Below are positions 52,799 to 61,482 of a DNA stretch of 64,000 nt, one piece after another. Numbering within the stretch: position 1 is the first letter of the stretch; every line of letters starts with the position of its first letter. This DNA comes from Bacteroidota bacterium (GTDB lineage: Bacteria > Bacteroidota > Bacteroidia > Chitinophagales > Chitinophagaceae), in NCBI GenBank assembly GCA_023430465.1, contig JAEZAM010000036.1, positions 1 through 64,000 of the forward strand, in the 5' to 3' direction. Both the position numbers and the translations under genes were made by a program. A model generated the notes under the pieces. That model had not been told where the DNA came from, made no database searches, and worked only from the letters and a program-made list of their open reading frames with translations.

Positions 52799-52850
52799 GT
52801 TTCGCTCAAAGTCGCAAGGAGGGCAAAGCATTCTAAGCTTTGCGTGAAAC
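52799..52850. terminator. Hairpin between convergent M28 and argH genes
   Basis: GTTTCGCTCAAAG (52799-52811) pairs imperfectly with CTTTGCGTGAAAC (52838-52850), filling the whole gap between the two stop codons. It is another member of the GCAAAG/CTTTGCG repeat group. Confidence 0.5.
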
Positions 52851-54185
52851 TTAACCGGCGATCAACTCCCTGACGGCCTCCTTTATAGTTGCAAACGGGA
52901 ACGAATCCAATACCGCATCCATCTGTTTCTTTATCGCTGAGGTACCGAGGTTTCCGATACTTCCTTCATGCGTATGTTTGATCTCCGCACCTGCGGTAAA
53001 TTTTCCTGACTCAATGTCCAGTCCCACCTGGCGATAGGCATCACGGAAGGGCATGCCCCGTAGCACTAATTTATTTACCTCCTCTACGCTGAAGAGGTAT
53101 TTATACTTCTCATCAGCAAGCAGGTTCTTTTTTACCTCGATGTTGCTCAGCATCAGGATAGCCATGTCCAGGCAGTCCCGAAGTGTGCCGAATGCAGGAA
53201 AAAGATGTTCCTTCAGCAGTTGCAGGTCACGATGATAGCCCGAGGGGAGATTGGTTGTCATCAGCATGATCTCATTGGGCAACGCCTTGATACGATTGCA
53301 ATGGCTCCGTATCAGTTCAAATACGTCCGGGTTCTTCTTGTGCGGCATGATGCTGCTGCCCGTGGTCAGCGTATCGGGGAAACTGATAAACGAGAAATTC
53401 TGGTTCAGGTACAAGCAGGCATCCATGCTCATTCTTGCCAGTGTATCTGCCACGTTCGCCATGGCCTGCGCGGTGACACGCTCCGCTTTCCCACGACCCA
53501 TCTGTGCATAGACTACATTATAGTTGAGATCCGCAAACCCCAGCAATTTGGTCGTCATGGTCCGGTTGATAGGGAATGACGAGCCATAGCCGGCAGCGGA
53601 GCCGAGGGGATTCTTATTTACCACATCAAACGCTGCTTTCAACGTCAACACATCATCAGCAAGGCTTTCCGCGTACGCACCAAACCAGAGGCCGAATGAG
53701 GAAGGCATGGCCAGTTGCAGGTGTGTATAACCCGGCAGGTGATCCTCTTTATGTTTTTCACTCAGTTCCTGCAGCAATTCAAAAAGGCGGTTGATATCGT
53801 TCACCATCATTTCGATCTCGTGGCGCAGGTAAAGACGGATGTCTACCAGTACCTGGTCGTTACGGCTTCTGGCGGCGTGGATCTTTTTTCCAATGTCACC
53901 CAAGCGTTCGGTAAGGAGTAGTTCAACCTGTGAATGAATGTCTTCAACAGCCGGATCCAGGGTGAAGTTACCGCTGGCAATAGTTTGATAAATTACTTTG
54001 AGTTCGCGTTGCAGAGCGGCAAGTTCATCCGCCGTGATCAGGCCGATGCTTTCCAGCATGCGGGTATGCGCCAGCGAGCCAAGTACATCAAAAGGGGCCA
54101 GGAACATATCCATTTCGCGGTCTTTTCCTACGGTGAAATGTTCCACCTCTTTTGCAGATGCTTCTTTTTTTTGCCAGAGTTTCAT
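52851..54185 (-). CDS. argH: Argininosuccinate lyase
   Basis: 444 aa, last step of arginine synthesis, splitting argininosuccinate to arginine and fumarate. The fumarase/aspartase-superfamily signature GSSIMPHKKNPD carries the catalytic Ser loop, with HTRMLESIGLI, EDIHSQVELLLTERLGDIGK, HAARSRNDQVLVDIRLYLR and GYTHLQLAMPSSFG. It is the last gene of the arg operon, 27 nt after argE. Confidence 0.97.
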   Translation of the reverse strand: MKLWQKKEASAKEVEHFTVGKDREMDMFLAPFDVLGSLAHTRMLESIGLITADELAALQRELKVIYQTIASGNFTLDPAVEDIHSQVELLLTERLGDIGKKIHAARSRNDQVLVDIRLYLRHEIEMMVNDINRLFELLQELSEKHKEDHLPGYTHLQLAMPSSFGLWFGAYAESLADDVLTLKAAFDVVNKNPLGSAAGYGSSFPINRTMTTKLLGFADLNYNVVYAQMGRGKAERVTAQAMANVADTLARMSMDACLYLNQNFSFISFPDTLTTGSSIMPHKKNPDVFELIRSHCNRIKALPNEIMLMTTNLPSGYHRDLQLLKEHLFPAFGTLRDCLDMAILMLSNIEVKKNLLADEKYKYLFSVEEVNKLVLRGMPFRDAYRQVGLDIESGKFTAGAEIKHTHEGSIGNLGTSAIKKQMDAVLDSFPFATIKEAVRELIAG

Positions 54186-54212
54186 ATCAAAATATTTACA
54201 CCGCCGTATGCT

Positions 54213-55286
54213 CTATACAATATTATCGAGCAGGTGGATATATGTGTTGATTCCTGTTGTTATTTCGTCGATGAAAATATACTCGTCGGCAGTATGGCTG
54301 CGTGCAGAGTCCCCGGGTCCGATCTTGAGTGCCGGAAAGGGCATAAGTGCCTTGTCCGACGTTGTGGGTGAGCCATAATGTGCCAGCCCCAACGTCAAAC
54401 CGGATTTCACAATGGGGTGATCCAAAGGTATCGATGTAGACCGCAGGCGGGTGCTGCGTGGCTGGATCGTTGAAGCCATGTTAGTCCTCATCAGGTCAAG
54501 CACTTCTTCAAATGTGTACAGTTCATTTATCCGGGCATCCACCACGAAACGGCACTGGGCCGGGACCACGTTATGAGCTTTGTTATCGGTTTCGATTACC
54601 GTGACTGTCATTTTTGAAGGCCCGAGCAGGGATGATATTTTTTCAAACCTGTATTCGTTTATCCAGTTGATATCCTTCAATGCGATGTTGATCGCATTTG
54701 TTCCTTCATTTCGCGCAGCATGCCCGGCCACTCCCTCGCTGATGCAATCAACCACCATGAGGCCACGTTCGGCTACGGCCATTTCCATCTTTGTAGGTTC
54801 ACCAACCAGCGCAAAATCGATCGGTGGTAATGCAGGAATCAATAGCTCGATCCCGTCCTTACCACTTATTTCTTCTTCCGCCGACGCACCAAAGATGATA
54901 TTGTATTGCAGATCTTCCCGGTTGTAAAAATGCAGAAAGACGGCCAGCAATGATACGAGGCAACCGCCGGCATCATTACTGCCCAATCCATAAAGCCTAC
55001 CATCTTTGATGGCCGGATCATGGGGATCGATGGTATAGTTCCTGTTCGGCTTCACTGTATCGTGATGAGAGTTGAGCAGAATGGTCTTTTTTGCCGGATC
55101 AAAATATTTGTTGAGGGCAAACACGTTGTTGCCAATCCGTTTTGGCGATGCGCCTGTCTTTTCGCTGATAAATGCTGCAAGGGCATCAGCCGTTTTGTCC
55201 TCTTCACGACTGAAGGAAGGGATGCGGATGAGTGATCGAAGCAATTCAACCGCATCATAAGCCAGTATGCTGGTGGATGTACTCAT
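54213..55286 (-). CDS. argE: N-acetyl(succinyl)ornithine deacylase, M20 family
   Basis: 357 aa zinc amidohydrolase. The metal sites are in LLNSHHDTVKP (H and D), GSNDAGGCLVS, the catalytic Glu pair ASAEEEISGKDG, and VGEPTKMEMAVAERG. In this operon it should release the acyl group from N-acyl-ornithine or N-acyl-citrulline after carbamoylation. Its start overlaps the argB stop by 4 nt (ATGA), giving translational coupling. Confidence 0.9.
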   Translation of the reverse strand: MSTSTSILAYDAVELLRSLIRIPSFSREEDKTADALAAFISEKTGASPKRIGNNVFALNKYFDPAKKTILLNSHHDTVKPNRNYTIDPHDPAIKDGRLYGLGSNDAGGCLVSLLAVFLHFYNREDLQYNIIFGASAEEEISGKDGIELLIPALPPIDFALVGEPTKMEMAVAERGLMVVDCISEGVAGHAARNEGTNAINIALKDINWINEYRFEKISSLLGPSKMTVTVIETDNKAHNVVPAQCRFVVDARINELYTFEEVLDLMRTNMASTIQPRSTRLRSTSIPLDHPIVKSGLTLGLAHYGSPTTSDKALMPFPALKIGPGDSARSHTADEYIFIDEITTGINTYIHLLDNIV

Positions 55287-56065
55287 TGTTTCAGTGTAGT
55301 GCCTGATTTTCCCTGGACCAGTGCTTGCAGATTTTCAGCCTTGCCGATGATCACTTCGCTCACACCGCGTTGCAGTGCTGCAAACGCATTGTCAAGTTTT
55401 GGAATCATGCCTGCAAATATTTTTTCCTGCGCTTTAAGTTCCCTGTAGTAAGCCGGGTCTATCGATGGGATCAGCGTGTTATCATCTTCTGCATCCAGCA
55501 GTACACCCGGTTTTTCAAACGAATAGATAAGGCTGACCGCATAATCAGCCGCAAGGCTGGTGGCCAGTTCCTGGGCAATTGTATCTGCATTGGTATTCAG
55601 CAATTGCCCTTGTTGATCGTGCGTAATCGGTGCAAAGACGGGCGTCAGGCTGGATTGCAGCAGGGAAGCAATGAGTCCGGCGTTGACGGCATCTACATCA
55701 CCTACAAACCCATAATCAACGAGCTGGTGTTTTCGTTTGTGCGCAAGTATCGAATCCCCGTCAGCACCGGTAAGGCCAATGGCATTGCAGTTATTTGCCT
55801 GCAGCCGGGCAACGATATTCTTGTTCACATAGCCGGCGTATACCATAGTTACGATCTTCAGTGTCTCCGCATCCGTGATCCTTCTCCCGTCAACGAGTTG
55901 TTGTTCCAGGCCAAGACGGGCTGCCATGCGTGTGGCGAGCTTTCCTCCTCCATGCACGAGTATTTTTTTTCCTTCGAGGTCGGCAAAGGCCCGCAGGAAC
56001 CTGTTCAGCACCTGCTCATCATCGATGATGTTGCCGCCGATTTTGATGATCAGTAATTTCTCCAT
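55283..56065 (-). CDS. argB: N-acyl-glutamate kinase
   Basis: 260 aa amino-acid kinase phosphorylating N-acyl-glutamate, second step of the pathway. Visible motifs are LLIIKIGGNIIDD, KILVHGGGKLATRMAARLGL (glycine-rich loop), NCNAIGLTGADGDSILAHKR and NTNADTIAQELATSLAADYA. ATG 56065 shares one base with the argF' stop (TGATG). Whether it acts on acetyl- or succinyl-glutamate should follow the carbamoyltransferase specificity. Confidence 0.95.
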   Translation of the reverse strand: MEKLLIIKIGGNIIDDEQVLNRFLRAFADLEGKKILVHGGGKLATRMAARLGLEQQLVDGRRITDAETLKIVTMVYAGYVNKNIVARLQANNCNAIGLTGADGDSILAHKRKHQLVDYGFVGDVDAVNAGLIASLLQSSLTPVFAPITHDQQGQLLNTNADTIAQELATSLAADYAVSLIYSFEKPGVLLDAEDDNTLIPSIDPAYYRELKAQEKIFAGMIPKLDNAFAALQRGVSEVIIGKAENLQALVQGKSGTTLKQ

Positions 56066-57018
56066 CAATGTGCTCTTAATATTTCCGACAGAACGGCCTG
56101 TGCAGCCCAGACACGGTTCGATGCTTCCAAAGTTACAATGCTGTTCTTCCCATCGAGCACCTCATCACTCAGTTCCACGTTACGTCTCACCGGCAGGCAA
56201 TGCATTACTTTTGCGCTGTTGGTTTGTTCCAGCTTCTTGTTCGTGAGCATCCATTTCGGATCGCTCTCGTATATCTTTCCGTAGTCGTTGTAGGTGCTCC
56301 AGTTTTTTACGTACACATAATCCGCATCGCGCAGGGCCTCGTCCTGGTTATGTGTGATCGTGGCGCCTTTGGTAAATGAATCATTCAACTCATAATCTTC
56401 CGGGTGTGTGATCACGAATTCTGCTTCGCCCCAGGCTGTCACCCATTGCGAGAAGCTGTTGGCTACACATTGCGGCAAAGCCTTGACATGTGGCGCCCAG
56501 GTCAATACAATTTTGGGTTTTCGTTTCTCCTTGAATGTTTCGGTGATAGTGATGATATCCGTCAGTGACTGCAAAGGGTGAAGCGTTGAACTTTCAAGGC
56601 TCACCACTGGTATGCCGGCGTATTTGATAAATTGGTTAATATAAAGCTCACTGTAATCATCTTCCCGGTTCTTGAGGGAGGGAAACGTACGAATGGCAAG
56701 TATGTCGAAGTATTTTCCAAACACGGGTGCGGCATCTTTAACATGCTCCACGGTATTCCCACTCATGATGGCCTCTTCTTCAAACTCCAGGGCCCAGCCT
56801 TCACTTCCTACATTGAACACGACTGCCTCCATGCCGAGCTGCTGTGCTGCTATCTGGGTGCTCAGCCTGGTGCGCATACTGGGGTTAAGAAAAAGACAAC
56901 CGATTCGTTTATTGGTGCCGAGTGTTTTATCACGAAAGGGATCAGCTTTGTACGATAATCCCAGGTCAACCAGCGCGGGAATATCGGGAACGTCATTTAC
57001 TGAAATGAAGTGTTTCAA
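56065..57018 (-). CDS. argF': N-acyl-L-ornithine carbamoyltransferase (AOTCase/SOTCase family)
   Basis: 317 aa. The carbamoyl-phosphate site is FLNPSMRTRLSTQ (43-55), and the closing HCLPVRRNVELSDEV is typical of the family in Bacteroidota and Xanthomonas that works on acylated ornithine rather than free ornithine. The residue that separates succinyl- from acetyl-ornithine enzymes (Pro90 in Bacteroides fragilis, Glu92 in Xanthomonas, as I recall) aligns with V90 here (SGNTVEHV). The lack of Glu favours the succinyl-type pocket, but this is inference. Middle of the arg operon, 42 nt after argD. Confidence 0.93.
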   Translation of the reverse strand: MKHFISVNDVPDIPALVDLGLSYKADPFRDKTLGTNKRIGCLFLNPSMRTRLSTQIAAQQLGMEAVVFNVGSEGWALEFEEEAIMSGNTVEHVKDAAPVFGKYFDILAIRTFPSLKNREDDYSELYINQFIKYAGIPVVSLESSTLHPLQSLTDIITITETFKEKRKPKIVLTWAPHVKALPQCVANSFSQWVTAWGEAEFVITHPEDYELNDSFTKGATITHNQDEALRDADYVYVKNWSTYNDYGKIYESDPKWMLTNKKLEQTNSAKVMHCLPVRRNVELSDEVLDGKNSIVTLEASNRVWAAQAVLSEILRAH

Positions 57019-57060
57019 ATTGGCGGTTTTGAATGCTTGTAACGGCGTATCTGAATATTG

Positions 57061-58200
57061 TTATTGAGCAACGGCAAGTTCTGCCTGAATGGCCTCGATG
57101 AAATCTTCCGCATCGCGTTTTTTCAGGGCCAGGGAAGGCAGCAGTCTTATTACGTTGGGCTTTGCTTCACCCGTGAATATCTTCTGATTGGTGAGCAGGT
57201 TCTTCTTCAGATCCTTCATCTCTTCGGGGACATCGAAACCGATCATCAGCCCACGACCCCGCACACGCGACAGCCCGGGGATAGCTTCCAGTTGATCACG
57301 GAGATATTTGCCGATCATTACCGCATTTCCCATTAATTTCTCCGCCTCGATTGTTTCAAGCACAGCGAGCGCCGCAGCGCAGGCAAGCTGATTCCCCCCG
57401 AAGGTGGTGCCGAGCTGGAAATGTTTTGGTTTGATGTGCGGCGCAATGATGATACCCGCTACCGGGAAGCCATTGCCCATACCTTTCGCCATGGTGTAGA
57501 TGTCTGCATTTACACCGGCAAAATCATGGCTGAAAAACTTCCCGCTTCGCCCAAATCCACATTGCACGCTATCGGCAATATAAACGGCGCCGTGTTTATC
57601 ACAGAGAGCTCTTATCAGTTTCAGGAAAGATTCATCGGCAACATTTATGCCGCCAACACCCTGTATTCCTTCGATGATCACCGAGGATACCTGGTCGCCA
57701 TTTTCTGCAAAATAATCCTCAAGCGCCTGGCTGTCGTTGAAAGGAAGAAACACCACATTTTCAGTTTCATTCACAGGAGCCACATAATTTTTATTGTCAG
57801 TCACTGCCACGGCCAATGATGTACGCCCATGAAAGGATTTGCTGAAAGCAATGATCTTCTTTCGTCCATTGTGAAACGATGCCAGTTTCAGTGCATTTTC
57901 GTTGGCTTCAGCTCCGCTGTTGCACAGGAATAATTGGTAGTCCGGTTTGCCGGATACTTTTCCCAGTTTATCTGCCAACTCCGCCTGCAATGGTATACGG
58001 ATAGAGTTTGAGTAAAACGCGATCTTTTCCAACTGATCCTCGATGCGTCGTACCCAATGAGGATGTGTGTGTCCGATACTGATCACGGCGTGGCCTCCGT
58101 ACAGGTCAAGGTATTGCTCTCCCTTGTCGTCCCATACGTAAGAACCTTTTGCTTTTACGATCGTAATGTCATTGAGTGGATAGACGTCGAAAAGATTCAT
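57061..58200 (-). CDS. argD: Acylornithine aminotransferase
   Basis: 379 aa class III PLP aminotransferase converting N-acyl-glutamate semialdehyde to N-acyl-ornithine. The start NLFDVYPLNDITIVKAKGSY, the substrate/cofactor motif LCNSGAEANENALKLA, the PLP Asp in ADSVQCGFGRSGKFF and the Schiff-base Lys in TMAKGMGNGFPVAG are present, with TTFGGNQLACAAALAVLE after it. It lies between argC and argF'. Confidence 0.96.
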   Translation of the reverse strand: MNLFDVYPLNDITIVKAKGSYVWDDKGEQYLDLYGGHAVISIGHTHPHWVRRIEDQLEKIAFYSNSIRIPLQAELADKLGKVSGKPDYQLFLCNSGAEANENALKLASFHNGRKKIIAFSKSFHGRTSLAVAVTDNKNYVAPVNETENVVFLPFNDSQALEDYFAENGDQVSSVIIEGIQGVGGINVADESFLKLIRALCDKHGAVYIADSVQCGFGRSGKFFSHDFAGVNADIYTMAKGMGNGFPVAGIIIAPHIKPKHFQLGTTFGGNQLACAAALAVLETIEAEKLMGNAVMIGKYLRDQLEAIPGLSRVRGRGLMIGFDVPEEMKDLKKNLLTNQKIFTGEAKPNVIRLLPSLALKKRDAEDFIEAIQAELAVAQ

Positions 58201-58233
58201 GTTGATGTATTATAAATGTGAAATGAAACGTCG

Positions 58234-59244
58234 TCAGAACATCGCCGGCTTCAGTTTGAGCCCGCTGCATTCATCGAGGCCGAACATCAGGTTCATATTC
58301 TGAACGGCCTGTCCGCTGGCGCCTTTCAACAGGTTATCAAGGGTTGAGTGTATGACTACCTTGCTCCCGGCTTTTTCCAACTGAATCACGGCCTTGTTCG
58401 TGTTTGTTACCTGCTTCAGGAAGATTGGTTCCTTGCTGACATGGGTAAAGGGGTGCTCCTGGTAAAATTCTTTATAGAGCACTGTCAGTTCTTCAAGACT
58501 CAGATCGCAATGCAGTGTCGAACTGATAAAAATCCCGCGGGTGAAATCTCCGCGCCACGGAACGAAGTTGATCTCGACATCCCCGGCTGGCTGCAATTGT
58601 ATCAGCGACTGCCCGATCTCTCCCAGGTGTTGATGCGATAGAGTCTTATATGCCTGGATATTATTTGCACGCCAGCTAAAATGCGAGGTGGCGGAGAGGG
58701 CCTGGCCGGCGCCGGTGGAACCTGTGATGCCTGTGCTATATACTTCATTCAGCAGCCCTGCCTTTGCAAGGGGCAACAACCCGAGCTGAACTGCTGTGGC
58801 AAAACAACCGGGATTGGCCACATTCTTTGCGTTGCGAATAATGTCGCGGTTTAATTCGGGCAGACCGTATATGAATTCCCTGTTACCGGTTACCGCATCT
58901 TTCTTCAACCGGAAATCGTTGGCCAGGTCGATAATGCGAATGTGCGACCCGATCTCATTCTCTGTAAGAAATTTTTTCGATTCGCCATGGCCCAGGCAGA
59001 GATAAAGCACCTCGATATCATCCTGGAGCTTATCTGTGAATTGCAGATCCGTGTCACCAATAAGATCCTGGTGTATGGCAGAAACGGGCTTGCCGCCATT
59101 GCTGCGGCTGTGAATGAAAGCCAGCTCAGTATTAGGATGATTGATAAGAAGGCGGATCAATTCTCCACCCGTATAACCTGCTCCGCCGATGATGCCGGCG
59201 CGAATTTTCTTCCGATTGATATGAGGGATGTTGTGCTTAATAAT
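58234..59244 (-). CDS. argC: N-acyl-gamma-glutamyl-phosphate reductase; non-standard start
   Basis: Reduces N-acyl-glutamyl phosphate to the semialdehyde. The catalytic Cys is in NVANPGCFATAVQLG, and the essential NADP-binding start KKIRAGIIGGAGYTGGELI is encoded at 59208-59155. Upstream of it the frame runs back to the argG stop (TAA, 59247-59245) with no ATG, GTG, TTG or CTG codon. The only in-frame near-cognate codons are two ATT codons right after the stop (59244, 59241), one ATT at 59205 and some ATC. I place the start at ATT 59244, giving 336 aa, close to the family length. Alternatives are stop read-through from argG, a sequence error, or TTG 59160, which would delete the cofactor motif. 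Confidence 0.8.
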   Translation of the reverse strand: MIKHNIPHINRKKIRAGIIGGAGYTGGELIRLLINHPNTELAFIHSRSNGGKPVSAIHQDLIGDTDLQFTDKLQDDIEVLYLCLGHGESKKFLTENEIGSHIRIIDLANDFRLKKDAVTGNREFIYGLPELNRDIIRNAKNVANPGCFATAVQLGLLPLAKAGLLNEVYSTGITGSTGAGQALSATSHFSWRANNIQAYKTLSHQHLGEIGQSLIQLQPAGDVEINFVPWRGDFTRGIFISSTLHCDLSLEELTVLYKEFYQEHPFTHVSKEPIFLKQVTNTNKAVIQLEKAGSKVVIHSTLDNLLKGASGQAVQNMNLMFGLDECSGLKLKPAMF

Positions 59245-60450
59245 TTACGCGCCGGGATTGTTTGGCTGTTTTACAAGATGGTAGATCATCGTCTGGTTGC
59301 CGAAGATCCGGCTGAACCCGCGGACATCGTCGCCGGTGAACCCGCTGTTCATTTCACCATATTTACCAAACGCACTGTTCATCAGATCATATTTGCTTTC
59401 CACTCCCGTTATGATAAAGCGATATGGATATAGCTCTGCAAAAACTTCACCGGTTACGTTGCGCTGGCTGTTTTCAAGGTAAGCCTCGATATCGCGCATC
59501 ACCGGATCAAGAATTTGTCCCTCATGCAGCCAGTTGCCATAGAACTGTGCCAGTTGGTCTTTCCAGTTGAGCTGCCATTTGGTGAGTACATGTTTTTCCA
59601 GGGCATGGTGCGCTTTGAGGATGAGCATCGGTGCTGCTGCTTCAAATCCTACGCGGCCTTTGATCCCGATGATGGTATCGCCGATATGCACATCGCGGCC
59701 AATACCAAATGGACCGGCAATGGTCTGCAGATACTGGATGGCTTCCGCTGCATGCCGGAATGATTTATCGTTAATGCGTTTGAGTTCGCCTTTTTCAAAC
59801 CCCAGTGATACGGTCTCGGGTTCAGATTTGGTGACCTGGGTTGGCCAGGCCTCTTCCGGCAACATGCCTTTGGATGAAAGTGTTTCGCGGCCGCCGACAC
59901 TTGTTCCCCAAAGTCCTTTGTTGATGGAGTAGGCGGCTTTTTCGAAATTCATGTCTACGCCTTTTTCTTTCAGATAGCTGATCTCCTGCTCACGGCTGAG
60001 TTGCAGATCGCGGATAGGTGTGATGATTTCGATACCGGGTATCATGATGTGAAAGATCATGTCGAACCGAACCTGGTCATTGCCGGCGCCGGTGCTGCCA
60101 TGGGCAACGGCATCTGCCTGCAACTCTTCAGCATGGGTAGCAATATGAAGCGCCTGGCTCAGTCGCTCTGCAGATACGCTCAGGGGGTAGGTATTGTTCT
60201 TCAGTACATTCCCGTAGATGAGGTATTTGATAATGCTGTCATAATAGCTTTCAACGGCATTGACGGTCTTATGCGTTTTCACGCCAAGATTATAGGCGTG
60301 GGCCTCGATGTTTTTCAATTCTTCTGCGGTAAAGCCCCCGGTGTTGACAATGATGCTGTGAACTTCATAGCCCAGGTCTTCGCTGAGATATTTTACACAA
60401 TACGAGGTATCTAAACCTCCGCTGAATCCCAGAACAACTTTTTTCGACAT
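59245..60450 (-). CDS. argG: Argininosuccinate synthase
   Basis: 401 aa, ATP-dependent condensation of citrulline and aspartate. The PP-loop is at the N-terminus (VVLGFSGGLDTSYCVKYLSE), followed by HGSTGAGNDQVRFD and the citrulline/aspartate regions (SINKGLWGTSVGGRE). It is second in the operon, 14 nt after the GNAT gene. Its stop is directly followed, in the same frame, by the argC reading frame. Confidence 0.97.
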   Translation of the reverse strand: MSKKVVLGFSGGLDTSYCVKYLSEDLGYEVHSIIVNTGGFTAEELKNIEAHAYNLGVKTHKTVNAVESYYDSIIKYLIYGNVLKNNTYPLSVSAERLSQALHIATHAEELQADAVAHGSTGAGNDQVRFDMIFHIMIPGIEIITPIRDLQLSREQEISYLKEKGVDMNFEKAAYSINKGLWGTSVGGRETLSSKGMLPEEAWPTQVTKSEPETVSLGFEKGELKRINDKSFRHAAEAIQYLQTIAGPFGIGRDVHIGDTIIGIKGRVGFEAAAPMLILKAHHALEKHVLTKWQLNWKDQLAQFYGNWLHEGQILDPVMRDIEAYLENSQRNVTGEVFAELYPYRFIITGVESKYDLMNSAFGKYGEMNSGFTGDDVRGFSRIFGNQTMIYHLVKQPNNPGA

Positions 60451-60464
60451 CCCTGCTGTTGTAT

Positions 60465-61175
60465 TTAAAAATGAAAGAAATAGTGCATCAGTGATTTGGG
60501 TCTTGCGCCGCCGCGTTTCTCTTTATCTTTTTTGAGGAAAGGTTTGAGAAGTTTCCATTGTTTAAAGCGGAGCAAGCGTTCGAAGCCTTTTACATTCTCC
60601 TGGAAGAATTCCTTGGTTTCCTCGGGCTCATAATGGTCTTTTGGATCAAACAGCATGGCGGTGCACATGCAATTCTTCCTGTCTTTGCTCATGAGGATCT
60701 CGTAGTTCACACAGCTTTTGCAGCCCGCCCAGAAAGCTTCATCCTGCGTAAGCTCTGAATAGGTAACGGGTTCGTAGCCGAGATCGGAATTGATTTTCAT
60801 GACGGCCAGGCCGGTGGTGAGACCGAAGATCTTGGAATCAGGATATTTTTTGCGGGAGAGGTTGAATATCTCCTGTTTGATTGTTTTGGCGACACCGCTC
60901 TTGCGAAACGCCGGGGCAACGATAAGGCCGCTGTTGGCCACGTATTCGCCGTGGCTCCATGTCTCGATATAACAAAATCCAACCCAGGTGCCGTCCGCGG
61001 TGACAGCGATCACGGCTTTGCCTTCGTCGATTTTCTGTTCAATGTACTCTGGTGAGCGTTTTGCGATGCCGGTACCCCGGGCTTTCGCCGACGCCTCCAT
61101 TTCATCCGTTATGATGGAGGAGTATTTCTTATCATCCTGGGCGGCTACCCGGATAATGATCTTTTGATTGTCCAC
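60465..61175 (-). CDS. GNAT acetyltransferase, candidate N-acylglutamate synthase
   Basis: 236 aa, GTG start at 61175, first gene of the arg operon. The acetyl-CoA fold is recognisable in GKAVIAVTADGTWVGFCYIE, SGLIVAPAFRKSGVAKTIKQ (the R/Q-x-x-G-x-A-like loop) and KIFGLTTGLAVMKINSDLGY. The C-terminal half has several cysteines (WAGCKSCVNYE, RKNCMCTA) and a basic tail. No argA or argJ is seen in the window, so position suggests it makes N-acetyl- or N-succinyl-glutamate; this is inference from operon context. Confidence 0.75.
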   Translation of the reverse strand: MDNQKIIIRVAAQDDKKYSSIITDEMEASAKARGTGIAKRSPEYIEQKIDEGKAVIAVTADGTWVGFCYIETWSHGEYVANSGLIVAPAFRKSGVAKTIKQEIFNLSRKKYPDSKIFGLTTGLAVMKINSDLGYEPVTYSELTQDEAFWAGCKSCVNYEILMSKDRKNCMCTAMLFDPKDHYEPEETKEFFQENVKGFERLLRFKQWKLLKPFLKKDKEKRGGARPKSLMHYFFHF

Positions 61176-61482
61176 TCTTGCTTTTCGATTATAAATGTCG
61201 GATGACCAGTCCTGAATGTTTTTTTCTGTTGAAAAAATTCACTGACAGGGACCATGGTAAGGGGTTCGTCCTGTCAGCACACAGGGCGACGTCGGGGGCG
61301 ACTGAAGGTGAATACATCATACCCAACGGCATAGACCCCACTCGTGATGGGTGCGTGGAAGGCGAACTGCTTGGTATGTGTCAAAATATTGCTCACGTTT
61401 ACAAACAAAGTGTAAATTGGAGTACAAATGTATAGCATTAATCGGGTAAGCACCACAAATTTTTTGTTATAAAATACTGGTT
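61176..61482. promoter_or_regulatory. Divergent region upstream of the arg operon
   Basis: 307 bp with no convincing gene. On the minus strand TACATTTG (61432-61425) matches the -7 consensus TAnnTTTG. Next to it lies the inverted repeat TTTACA-N7-TGTAAA (61398-61416) and the related TGTA-N8-TACA (61411-61426). These could be operator sites for the arg operon or for the gene at 61483. The remainder (61180-61390) shows nothing recognisable. Confidence 0.4.

Noticed and set aside
55325..56056. Long plus-strand open frame (243 codons)
   Set aside because: Antisense to argB, whose motifs are complete; no protein-like features.
58234..59160. argC starting at TTG 59160
   Set aside because: This start would remove the GxGYTG cofactor motif encoded just upstream in the same frame; an enzyme without it should be inactive.
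61178..61435. Possible 85-codon gene upstream of the arg operon
   Set aside because: No recognisable domain or initiation context, and it overlaps the likely operon promoter.
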